DNA of 64,000 nt from Ceratothoa steindachneri (lineage: Eukaryota > Arthropoda > Malacostraca > Isopoda > Cymothoidae). Location: contig OZ018323.1 of NCBI GenBank assembly GCA_963969495.1, forward strand, positions 80,920,919 through 80,984,918, in the 5' to 3' direction. This document shows positions 1-9,738 of the stretch, piece after piece (position 1 is the first letter of the stretch; every line of letters starts with the position of its first letter). The notes below the pieces were generated by a model. It had not been told where the DNA came from and ran no database searches. It saw only the letters and a program-made list of their open reading frames with translations. The translations under genes were made by a program, and so were the position numbers.

Positions 1-949
1 TAGCTACTATTCCTAGAACGTCTTCTGAGACGGCCCTCAAACAGAAGCTTTATGCCCATATTGGGCTTTAAGTGCTGCCCAACTGATTTCACTGTTGGTG
101 AGTTTCTTTGAGCTTGGTCTATGTTCCAGTGTGTTTTGAAGCAAGCACAACGCTCTTACTCGTGGGGATAGGTGTCTTCACTTAAAGAGAAGACCCCTCT
201 TTCAGAGATGTTGAGCTGGATTTCACTTTCACTTCATGCATTGACACTGCCCCTGGTCCGCATGATGTCCCGTTTGCTATGCTTAGAGACCTAAGTGAGC
301 AAGGCATGGCCTTTCTGTTAGATTTGTTCAACACGATCTGAACAGAGGATATCCTCTCAGACTCCTGTCTAATGGCTACTGTGCTCGCTTGTTGCAAACC
401 AGGGAGAGATCACTACCCCAGCCAGTTTCTGCCCTCTCTAATCTCTTGCATGTGTAAGTTGATGGAGAAATTGGTAAATGTTAGACTAGCATTTTTTTTT
501 TATGGACAGTGGAGACCATCTCTCCTCTGCAGTGTTGATTGCACAAGTTACACTCCACATTGGATGCTCTGCCTTCCTTCGAAGACAACACTATGCCACA
601 GGTTTTTCTAATCTGGAGGAGGCCTATGATAGGGCAAGGTAAATATCCACATGATGATGAGGGGATACTTCCCAATCTTTAGCTTGTAGTTTTTGCGAGT
701 CCACACTCTACATGGACAGCATTTTGATATCTTTTGGTGTGTCCCAGATGCCAACACTGGAGCATCAACTCCAACAGGCATTTAACTGCATCTCTCAATA
801 TGTCAAAGCACACAGGTTTTGGTTTTCTTTGGCCATTACTAAAGTGGTGCACTTATGCCAACAAGCACAGCTCCGCCCTGACCCAGACTTGTTCCTAAAT
901 TGGATTCGCTTGGAAGTGGTGGATTTGCACCGTTTCCTTGGTTTTGTTT
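1..949 (+). mobile_element. LINE-A copy A, first part (EN-RT linker to RT thumb)
   Basis: Degenerate copy of the same I/Jockey-group LINE that is near full length at 11290-17545. Bases 1-949 follow about 14480-15860 of that copy with several deletions. The shared landmarks are the stretch around 'acggccctcaaacagaag', the 'agttgatggagaaattggtaaatgttaga' segment and the thumb segment at 712-951. The part that held the catalytic YVDD motif is deleted. The left end is cut by the window edge, and the right end is broken by the hAT insertion that begins at 950; the copy resumes at 4366. Stops and frameshifts make it non-coding. Confidence 0.85.
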
Positions 950-1051
950 AGGGCTTCTCATTTCCTGAGATTTTTGGAAATTAAAATATATAAGAATAAG
1001 AAATTAATATTAAAAAAATGGTATCAGCATTTTTAATCATCTTTTAATTTA

Positions 1052-2236
1052 CGAGGAGGGCTCAATAAGTTTTTCAATTCAGATATGAGGAAAAGTGTTT
1101 TATTATTTTTCAATATAACTACCCTTGACTTCAATGCACTTGTGCCACTTGTCCCTGAGGCTTTGAATTCCCAACTGCTGTTCAATCCACTCCTGGACGG
1201 CGAGCTGGACATCTTCGTCGTCTCCAAACCAGCATCCACACAGTGCAGCCTTGAGTTGGCAGAATAAAAAGTAGTCGCTAAGGGCCAGATCTGGACTGTA
1301 GGGGGGATGGTTGAGCTCCTCGAATCCGCACTCACACAGGGCAGCTTGTGCAACTCTGGCCTTGTGGACAGGGGCATTGTCATGGAGGAGCAGGACACTA
1401 TGTGTCAACTTGCCATGCCACTTGTGATGGATGCACAGTCCACCATCAACACTCCCTCAGAATCTCAGAAGATGGTTGCTATGATCTTCCCGGCTGAGGA
1501 TTGGGTCCGGAACTTGATGGAGGTCGGAGAGCTCCTGTGCTTCTAGGCCATGCTTTCGAGCTTAGTCTCGGGATCCCAGTAATGGACCCATGTTTCATCA
1601 CCTGTCACTATGCCTGACTCGAATCCCGCCGGGTCTTGGTTGAACAGAAGCAGCAGCTCCTCCGAACTTTGACAACATTGAAGTCGATCATGGGGCATGA
1701 GGTTTCTAGGGACCCAATGGGCAGAGACCTTGGTCCTGGCCAAATTGTCGTGGATGATGTTGATAATACTTCCATGTGATATTCCAAGTTCTCGCTCAAT
1801 TTCTTCAACCTTCACCCGTCAATTTTCAAGGATCCTCCTCTCCACACAGGCTACATTGTTTTCATTGGTCACGTCTAATGGGGGTCATCTTCAAGGGACT
1901 CACAACCATGGCGGAACTCCCTATTGCAGCGAGCAATGTTGCATAGGAAGGGGCAGTATCAGTGTGCACTGCAACCATGCGTTCATGGATCTCTTTTGCA
2001 TTCTTGCCTTTCTTGGTCAAAAACTTGATCACTGCGCAGTGCTCAACCTTCTCCATTGTTAAAAAATTTGTGACTGACGATCTGCGATCAGCTACTGCTT
2101 CTTAAATAGACGAGGCAGGAGCGTGCGGCTGCAGATCCTGACTTGTCATAACTTGTCCCAACACCCCCACACAAACAGCCATCCCCCTTCCTCTGTTTTG
2201 CCCTACCGATTCGCAAAATTTATTGACCGCCCCTCA
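1052..2236 (-). mobile_element. mariner element, copy 1
   Basis: A complete but dead mariner of about 1.19 kb. The ends are inverted repeats of about 28 bp (CGAGGAGGGCTCAATAAG at the left; TGAGGGGCGGTCAATAAA as the reverse of the right end) and both are flanked by the TA target duplication typical of mariner. The transposase reads on the minus strand. The same 5' untranslated sequence and repeats recur in the deleted copy at 26208-27047. Confidence 0.9.
1103..2056 (-). pseudogene. mariner transposase pseudogene
   Basis: Read on the minus strand, the N-terminal helix-turn-helix begins at 2056 (MEKVEHCAVIKFL). It is followed by the [14 protein letters not shown] segment, the first catalytic Asp in GDETWVHYWD (about 1590), the second in HDNAPVH (about 1385), and the [16 protein letters not shown] box with the third Asp, as in D,D34D mariners. 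At least two in-frame stops and a short deletion lie between the WVHYWD and HDNAPVH boxes, and there is a frameshift between the N-terminal blocks. It cannot make active transposase. Family assignment is firm; subfamily is not. Confidence 0.88.
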
Positions 2237-2479
2237 TATGTTCTACATGTAAGATATAAAGTAAAATAAAATGTTTCTGTGAGAATTATTTATTAAAAAA
2301 TACAAATTTATATCCATGAAATCAAACTATTACTGGCTAGTGAATGCTAAATAGAGTATATATATAACAAAAAGTAATCTTTGTATTATTAAAAAATTAA
2401 ATTCCACAAAAATATTAGCTTTAACATAAAAAAAAATAATAGTTTGCTAAAAAAAAATTGCAAATTTTTATAATATGAT

Positions 2480-3885
2480 TTTAGAACACCCACATTGATT
2501 TTGTGCAATTCAGATAATATATCTATTTCAAATAAATTTTCATCAAAGTGTTCAAGAGTCAGACAACATTTTCAATCTCAATACCATGATTGAAATCTTT
2601 TTCACTTTCATCTGTGTCATCCATTTGGTGATCAACTTCAGGTTAGTTTTCATCAGGAAAGGGGATTGATTGCAAGGTGGCGAGATGATTTCAGATACAA
2701 AGCATCACACACTGCTAAATGGATTCCATGTGCATAACACAATTGATGCTCACATTCAATTAATCTTTTGATTTTACTCATCGCAGCTCCACCATTAGTA
2801 ATGCAAGCTACCACATGTTTTTCTAAAGAAGTGGAAAATTTGTCTAACTTTTCTTTGATACTTTAAGGCTGCATTCATACCAAGCGAATCAATTTAATCA
2901 ATTCATGGAGAATCATCCCAACTCATGATTCTTGTTGATTGGCCACATTAATTCCTATTGAACTGTTTACACCAAGCGAATCAAATCAATTCATAGCAAA
3001 TCTAAGTCAGTGATTCACACAGCCCTATTTTTTCATCAGTCATGGTGAGTCCGCCAAATATTCTGCTTTCTTATAGAGAGTGCAATCAACTCCATTAGCA
3101 TTTTAAATTCTGTGGTCATCCTGAAGAAATCATAAAATTTCTCTGAATTTTTTCCCAAATCTGGGAATAAATGTCTAAAGCTCTCAAATTCAGGTCTTAT
3201 AGCATTAATTTCATGCACCCATAATCTTCTTTGACACCTACGCTGCCTCAGCTACAGCAACCCGCTCTTCCTATGAGAGTGTCTACATCCATACACCTCA
3301 AAGGCAGCCTACACACTACTGCCTGTTGATTCTGACAACTTAACTCAGTCAGTGTGAACGGTGCTGATTCAAAATGACTCAAGGTGAATGATTTTCCATG
3401 AATTGATTCCATTCCCTTGGTGTTAGCGCAGCTTCATTCCTACTCATCTAATGATAAACTAAACCTTGTTCCTCAAGTTATTTCTTTAGCAAGTTTAGAA
3501 ATTACACTTTCTTTTATTTGTTTGTAGTGTGAATGAACAAGAACATGACCTGGGATGAATTTTTTTTGTCAGTGATTTTCTGATAAATTAACTTTTTTAA
3601 TAGAATTGCTAGAGAACATCTAGAGAAGACAGTTTTGTAACTATTTCTTGCAACGTTTCTTTTTATTAGAAATGGTGTTACAGTTTGCTGAGAGGTTTTC
3701 CACTTGTTAATAGTACCTTCATTTTCCTCAGCTGTATGTTTAACATCAGATTCAATACTTGAAGACTTGCTAATATTGCGCTTGTTATGCAAATGTCTGA
3801 TATAACCATTAGTAGACCACCCTTTACACTCTTTACAGTTTGCTGATTGTAGTTCCAAATTTTTCACAAAATATTTCCAAACAAA
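2480..3885 (-). pseudogene. hAT transposase pseudogene (BED finger plus RNase-H-like part)
   Basis: The minus-strand frame at 3514-3867 has a BED-like zinc finger (CKECK then GYIRHLHNKRN) and downstream text resembling hAT N-terminal regions. The segment at about 2690-2860 (ACITNGGAAMSKI, then HQLCYAHGIHLAVCD) matches the hAT catalytic region in which a Cys-x-x-His pair precedes HxLxVxD. The two parts are separated by the Harbinger insertion. No intact frame remains. Confidence 0.65.
2867..3432 (-). mobile_element. PIF/Harbinger fragment nested in the hAT element
   Basis: The ends are imperfect inverted repeats (GGCTGCATTCATACCAAGCG and, reversed, AGCTGCGCTAACACCAAGGG, both continuing into AATCAATTCATGG). 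Inside, on the minus strand (3036-3300), is the conserved start of a PIF/Harbinger transposase: an Arg-rich stretch, LWVHEIN, then FESFRHLFPDLGKNSEKFYD, FFRM and KQNIWR. The rest of the transposase is missing, so this is an internally deleted element of about 566 bp. The expected 3-bp target duplication is not clear. Confidence 0.65.
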
Positions 3886-4365
3886 TGACTAACATTATAT
3901 GGTTTGTCTGCATAAAATATATTAATATGTAAATCTTTGTATATTACTTGGCTAATATAGAAAATGCACATAATCTTTCACAGTCACAAATAACAATAAA
4001 AATGGAAGACTGGTGCTTTAACAAATTGCAGAACTTGCTATAATGCGTTTATTTAAGTTTCTGATTTGTTTGAAGTGACCAGTTGAGTCGAGTCATACAG
4101 CATTAGTGCCTTTGCACTGTTGAAGAATAAAGATTATTTAATCTATGCATTTTCATAATATATATATAGTACAACTCTTATCTATTTTATAGCATCCTTG
4201 CATTTTTTATTAAGAATTTAATTGGGAAATAACAAAAGATTATATTTTCAAAATATTTTAATTATTAAAATTTTATGTATAATAAAAAAAAATTATTAAA
4301 AATTTGAATCTCGAATTTCTCTGGAAATTTGATTTCATCCTGGGAAAGAAGCCCTATTTCAGACG

Positions 4366-5163
4366 AACGCTTCTCCTAAGAAGTTTACATTCGTAGCCTT
4401 GGGGTCCCTTGTACCCTTGACATGGTCATTGTTCTTTCCATGACATTTGGCACCTGGGTTAGTGGTAGAGCTACTGTCAGGGTTTTCTAGCGATCCTTAG
4501 TTCGTTCTAAGCTTGACTATGGATGCGAGTTTATGCATCCACAGCCGAGTGTGTATTGTGGAAGATTGATTCAATCTACCTCACTAGTCTCAGCCTGGTG
4601 CTTTCCGCACATCCCCCAATAAGAGCATAGTTGTTGATAGTGGGGAGATGCCACTCGCTATGCAGCATGTGTAGTGCATTATGCGTCTGTGCATGCTAGC
4701 CTGGCACCTCCCTCCATCACCAAAGGCTCACTGAATCTTCAGCCAAGAAATTTAGTCATGCCCTATAAACTCTTTGGCGCTTCCACAGCACCAGTAGTAT
4801 TGCATTTGGCCTTTTTTGGCCACACTTCTTGTCATCTTAAATCTGTGTTGGTGTATACGGATGACCCAAGTCCTAGGAGGGGATTAGTTTCCATGCTGTA
4901 TCCTCTCTGTTTCAAGTTAGTGGGGCTCTACCAGGTGCTGCTTGTCTTTGTACCCCAGCTGGTTGCAACACTCCTCTTGGTATGAGAGATAATGCATCAT
5001 GCCCAGCATGGAGACTGGATTTTGATCTATAGTAACTCACAACGCCCCTTAGTGCTCTTTGAGCATTGTAATATTTACACCCGCTGGTTCATGGTATCTG
5101 CATTGCCACATTTCGCGCGAGCCAGGGTGGATGTTGAATTATCTTCTGCTGAGTTCCTGGACC
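4366..5163 (+). mobile_element. LINE-A copy A, middle part (RT thumb to RNase H)
   Basis: Continues the copy broken at 949. It matches about 15870-16830 of the near-full-length copy, including the [10 protein letters not shown](Y) segment, the 'ccagtgtatacggatg' RNase H start and the 'cttctgggttgctggac' region. Stops and frameshifts abound. It breaks at about 5163 where an unrelated segment begins. Confidence 0.85.
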
Positions 5164-5949
5164 TGTTGTGGCAGCAGGTTCTAGGGGCCTGCAAAGGACA
5201 GGGCACTGATGTCTGGGTAGATCCATCCCGTTCTCGTGTTCTTCTTGCTAACGATGGATGCATAGGTTGTAAGTCGATGAATTGCAGTATAGTGTTGTAA
5301 ATTGTATTAAATTGTGTTCTAGTACTGCTTTAGTGCGTAGTAATCATGAAAAAGTGCTGGAAATTAACACTTGGGGAGGGTCATAAATTAGTCATGGAAT
5401 GCAACCCCCTAAAATTAATGTAAAGATAGGTTCAATATATGTGAATTCGCAGAACCCCCGCATATAACGAAGACCTGGTGTATACTGGATCCAATTGCAA
5501 CAGTAAGAATAGTACTAGTAATGTGCAAAAAAAAAGGGGGTGAGGGTCGCTTCTTGGAATTCCTTAGGGTTCTGCGCTTAAGGAACTGGGATGCACAAGT
5601 TTCAACCACTGTGTTGGAGACTGGGAGGCAATTCAGAACACTCTTTCTCAATTGCTGAGGGCGTCAGCTAAGGGTTGGCTGGCTTCCCGTCTTTTTGCCA
5701 CTGCCTCTCAAGCATCCATATCACTAACAGTCTCACAACCACACCCACCTATTCTTTTATCTAGTTCCCTTTGCGTTCCTTCACTTATTTGGACAACTTC
5801 CTCACTTCACAAGTTCAACCAATGTCCCAAGTCCATCGGGTCCCCCACTCGGATCACCCTCTCTCATCTTCTCCATTCCATGCACCCTAGAAAATAAGAA
5901 AGGGATTAGGCATTTGGGGAGGCGGGCTGCTTCCTAACCACTACACTGT
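5164..5949. other. Unidentified insertion in LINE-A copy A
   Basis: LINE-A homology stops at about 5163 (the RNase H GHVG region) and resumes at about 5950. The roughly 790 bp between have no counterpart in the other copies. I see no terminal repeats, no poly(A) and no recognisable protein. The first 140 bp stay open in the LINE frame, probably by chance. Confidence 0.5.
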
Positions 5950-6440
5950 GGTAATTGCAGGAAATTAGGGTGCCAAAAAGTCTGAGAACTGGGTGACCAG
6001 CCCAGTGTTTGGCTCTTCCTCACACCAACTATATGGGAGGAATCAGGGCAACCCTCCAGCCTGCTTTGCAAAAACAGAGGAGACTTAAAGTTGCGTGGCC
6101 TTGTGCTGCAACTCTTCCTATGGACCTAACTCCCAATGCTGCGATGGCTTTAGGTCACTTTTTGTTGTTTCAAATTGTGCACACTTGTTGTAGTGAGGTC
6201 ACTACAGATTGTCCCTTGTACTCAGGACAGGTTCTTGTACACAGACTTTTGGACTATCTTCCATTTCATGTGACTCTTTTTTCTAGCTTGCATGTTCCTT
6301 CAATGGAACTAGGCAGTCCTCCCCCTGATGCCAGAGTGTCCTTCGTTCTTCTTCTTGTTCATTTGACTTTGTTTTAATCTTCTCTAGTATTAGGGAAGAT
6401 TTTGCCCTAGTAGGTGAAACCTCTTCACCATCATTGCCTC
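5950..6440 (+). mobile_element. LINE-A copy A, 3' part
   Basis: Matches about 16845-17370 of the near-full-length copy: the 'cttcctcacaccnantacat' segment, the 'aaagttgcgtgg' segment and the 'tgtcccttgtactcnggac' segment near the ORF2 end. The zinc-knuckle region is partly deleted. The 3' terminal motif ending in CAGTCGCCAGATGGGCT is not present, so the tail is lost. Confidence 0.75.
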
Positions 6441-7420
6441 TAGTGGCTGGCTGCCTGTACACTTACATGTTGCTTTCAAGATTCTCATCAATGTTAATCT
6501 ACTTCCCCAATATTTCTCTTTTATCCTTCCACACTTTCCTACTTGATACCATCTTTATTGCGTTGGTGAGCCCTCCTGTTTGTTCTCAGACTGGCATAAC
6601 CTGGCTGCTAATTTCTATTCATCCCCATCTCAATACTTTATCATCTGGATATGATGACCTTATCTCTTACATAAAGTCTTTCCCTTCACAGATTTCTCTT
6701 GTTTTGGTGCAAGCTGGCCCAATTTTGTGGCAAAGCAGTTGATTTCATTAATTGATTAAAATACTCATTCAAACAGAACTCAAAGAAATTGCCCTCTCCC
6801 AAACTTAAATCACATACTGATCGGGGCACCACAAGTGCAGGGAGGCACTCACTAAGGGAATCTTCATTGCCCCTACGACCAAAAAACACAAGCAAGAAAA
6901 GATCCCCTCCTTTGGTAAGTTTTTATTTCCCATAACATTTACAAAACTTAAGCTCTTTTATCACAATTTCAAGTATAAACTAGGTGAATGATGTTGAATG
7001 TAAGCCTCATTGTCTATCTAGAGTATGTGAGAATCTGGTGCTACTGTAGCCAAATGGCTCATCTCCTCTCTTACTCAGTCAATGAAGTCAGAGGTATCTT
7101 GAAAGACTTACCCTTGCTTCTTGTGTTTAAATTAAGCATTAGATGCATTCCCTTTGTGTGTAAAATATTTGTGTTCATAAACACACTTTGTATATTTCAT
7201 TGCAATCTTTACATATTTTATATGTGACTAATTTATTAGGGGAGTGGGGTTTATTCAGGATTGGTTCATTATTGAGAGAATATGCGTAACTAAAGACTAC
7301 TTTAACATTAGAATTTTTTCAGGAAACCTTAATTGATTTAATGGAAAGGTTGTAAGTAATCACCAGGCTCAAGTCTAACCTCAAATATCTTTTTAGACTT
7401 GAGCAATTACCATGCTTGCC
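6441..7420. other. No gene recognised
   Basis: About 1 kb between LINE remains. Short open frames occur on both strands, none with a recognisable domain or splice context. I see nothing supportable here. Confidence 0.5.
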
Positions 7421-8510
7421 AGTATATGAGTGCACATTCAATTTGCGAACAGTGGCCTCATATGATGGATTTCCATCTCTGGCTCACCCCTTTGCTCTGC
7501 CAATGGCTGAGCACACAGGATGTCTAAGGGAGTTGTTTTTCCATTTTCATTACCAAAGATTCCCCCATGGCTCATACCACCTCTAGTGGTATGCAAAGGG
7601 CTTACTGGTAGGCCCAAGGGTCAGTTCTTGCCTGTAGCCTTGAGAACCATGTATGATCAACACTCTTCCCTCCATCGGCCTAGCACCTTTGTGTTCACTG
7701 ATGGGTCCAAGTCATCGGACGGAGTTGGAGCTGCTGCTGTCTTCCCATCTCAGACAGCATTGGTTCGCCTACCAAGTGCAGCTTCTGTTTTCACAGCAGA
7801 ACTTGTTGCCATTCTTGCTGCACTCTTTGTTATTGCTCCTATGCCATCTGGTTGTCTTACGATTTTCTCTGGCTCTCTTAGTTCTCTGGAGGCACTGGTT
7901 GCTTTTGGTTCTAGCCATCCACTGGTTTCCAAGATCCAGCAGTGGCTTTTTTATCTTTCTTCTTTTCACAAGATTTCTTTTTGCTGGGTGCCTAGAGTCG
8001 TGGGAATCTCAGGTAATGAAAGGGTGGATGCTGCCCCTAAGGAGGCGGCATCATTGGGGACACCCCCATCAACCCCAGTCCCACTTTGCAATGTCCGTCC
8101 TCTCATCACTGAATATGTAGTCGGCTTTTGGCAGAAGATGTGGGATGAGCTTCCTTCAATCAAGCTCCATTTCATAAAACCTTCAGTCCTCCCATGGCCA
8201 CGTAGACTGGAGGTTATTTTGTGCTGACTGAGGATAGACCATTACCACCTCACTCATGGGCACTTGATGAATGGGCAGCCCCCACCTTTGTGCATCCTGT
8301 GCCGGGTGCAGCTGTCCATCTTTCACATCTTTGCTGAGTGTTCCCTTTTGAGAAATCTTGGTAGGCAGGTCTTCCTTTTTATTACTGGGCAGATGACCCC
8401 CCAGCAGGTTCTACGGGGCATCTTGTCTGAGACTCATGCGTATTTTAATGTGAATAGAATTTTAAAATTTTTAGAAGAATCTAATCTTTTAGCCAAAATT
8501 TAACATATTG
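7421..8510 (+). mobile_element. LINE-B 3' end: RNase H and C-terminal zinc finger
   Basis: A 5'-truncated LINE of the I/Jockey group, distinct from LINE-A. The frame at 7520-8227 is unusually open. It contains the RNase H start FTDGSKSSDGVG (first Asp), FTAELVAIL (catalytic Glu retained) and, after a degenerate third Asp site (ATTTTCTCTGGC; the expected SDS is lost), GISGNERVD. After a stop at about 8225 the C-terminal finger LCILCRVQLSIFHIFAECSLL follows. The sequence upstream to about 7421 reads like the RT thumb. AT-rich 3' sequence follows the last frame. Confidence 0.8.
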
Positions 8511-8820
8511 TTTCATGATTTTACATTCTCTGTTCTTGTATTTATTGTTGAACCATCTATAGTCTATGTTTTTATCCTTTGTCAAGTTCTCAATAGTTTA
8601 TTTTTGATATCCTTTTACACCCTTTGATGGTTTTAAATTCCTGTACTTCATTCTATTGATTTTAATTTCATAGCTATATTTTGGTATATTCTCGGCCTAT
8701 ATTTTTATTGAGAATTTTCATGCAAATTACCCATCCTTGAATTTGGCTGTGGGCTAGTCCATTTGGGCTTTGCAGCATTTATTTTTGGCACTATTCATTC
8801 ATTTTTTTTACAGTTGTTGG
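8511..8820. other. AT-rich stretch, nothing recognised
   Basis: Probably the 3' untranslated part of LINE-B running into unique sequence. No terminal repeat or coding signal is visible. Confidence 0.4.
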
Positions 8821-8824
8821 AGGA

Positions 8825-9200
8825 TAATGCATCAGCCAGCCTTTTGTTTTCATTAGAAAGCCTGGCTTATGTGATATCCTCTTGTGACTGTAAGAAGAGC
8901 TTAGTTAGCTACAGTAGCCTTGCCTTTTTAACCACATAATTATAATTGCAACATTGCAAATAATTCTCAATTTATAAGGCCAAGCTAAGATGGATTTTGA
9001 TTTTTCCATTCTCTTTGAAAGCTTAGATAACAATTAAAATAGTTGATTGATATGCAAACTTTTTGTTTGCATTAGAAAGGCTGGTTTATGCAATATCCTC
9101 TCGTGACTGTAAGAAGAGCTTCCGAAGGCTGGGCTTGATGAAGAGCTTAGTTAGCTACAACATTGCCTTTTAAACCACATAATTATAATTGCACCATTGT
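8825..9200. repeat. Two diverged direct repeats of about 130 bp
   Basis: The block at about 8840-8965 ('ttttgttttcattagaaagcctggcttatg' through 'aagagcttagttagctac' to 'aaccacataattataattgca') recurs at about 9060-9195 with a short internal insertion of about 30 bp. Function unknown. The second copy runs into the (TA)n hairpin at 9190-9245. Confidence 0.7.
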
Positions 9201-9245
9201 AAGTAATTATATATATATATATATATATCGAGAATTACTTGCAAT
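9190..9245. repeat. (TA)n tract inside a 15-bp inverted repeat
   Basis: CCATTGTAAGTAATT, then about eleven TA units, then a short linker and AATTACTTGCAATGG. The arms are complementary except for one base, so the tract can extrude a cruciform. It lies about 290 bp upstream of the proposed start codon of gene 1. Confidence 0.75.
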
Positions 9246-9536
9246 GGCCCAATAAAGTGTTCAAAATACTTAAAATTCTAATTTCCTCTTTCTTGTGATA
9301 TATTTTTTTTCTTGCGCGCTACTTGGAGTTTATCATATTTATGTGTAGAAAAACTAGGCGCTGATCTTGCAGCTAACACCAAGGTCATAGCCGCCGAAAC
9401 ATTATACTTCCTAGTCCTAGGCTATATTAAAAAAAAAAAGCATGGGATTTTGTATAAGGGGCGAATTCACAGTATGATATTCATGGACATACATTGTTTT
9501 ATCAAATGGCAGCTGAAGAAAGTTGAGAAGGTGACC

Positions 9537-9738
9537 ATGAAAGAGCAATCATCCCCCACCCGGTCTCTCCCCTCTACCCCAACAAAGAAACCTCTCCCTC
9601 ATCAGATGAGGTCGAGTGTCAAGAAGGACAAGACAGTCAAAATTGCCACTTCAGATTCTGATGACACTGAGCATGGTGATTGCATCAGAACCTCCTTCAG
9701 GAAGACTCCCGCGCCTTTGGGTAGTTTGCAAGACTTTG
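9537..9738 (+). CDS. Gene 1 exon 1 (residues 1-67)
   Basis: The frame is open from the ATG at 9537 to the donor G|GTAAGG at 9739, ending in phase 1. It encodes a Ser/Thr/Pro/Lys-rich start with SSPTRS, STPTKK and FRKTPAP. The open frame runs on past the donor to 9830, but the better splice is the GTAAGG site because it joins exon 2 in phase. Confidence 0.68.

Larger units (their letters stand above)
950..4365 (-). mobile_element. hAT-type DNA transposon inserted in LINE-A copy A
   Basis: The LINE-A sequence stops at about 949 and continues without a gap in the family alignment at about 4366, so the 3.4 kb between is an insertion. Its ends are imperfect inverted repeats that both start AGGGCTTCT (read inward from 949/950 and, reversed, from 4365). 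The interior, read on the minus strand, holds a BED-type zinc finger (3514-3867) and a hAT transposase segment containing HQLCYAHGIHLAVCD (about 2700-2860). A Harbinger fragment (2867-3432) splits the transposase, and a mariner (1052-2236) sits near the other end. I could not define a clean 8-bp target duplication. Confidence 0.7.

Noticed and set aside
7653..8120. Second plus-strand frame of 155 codons in LINE-B
   Set aside because: It overlaps the RNase H frame; only the other frame shows DGS, AEL and GNE motifs.
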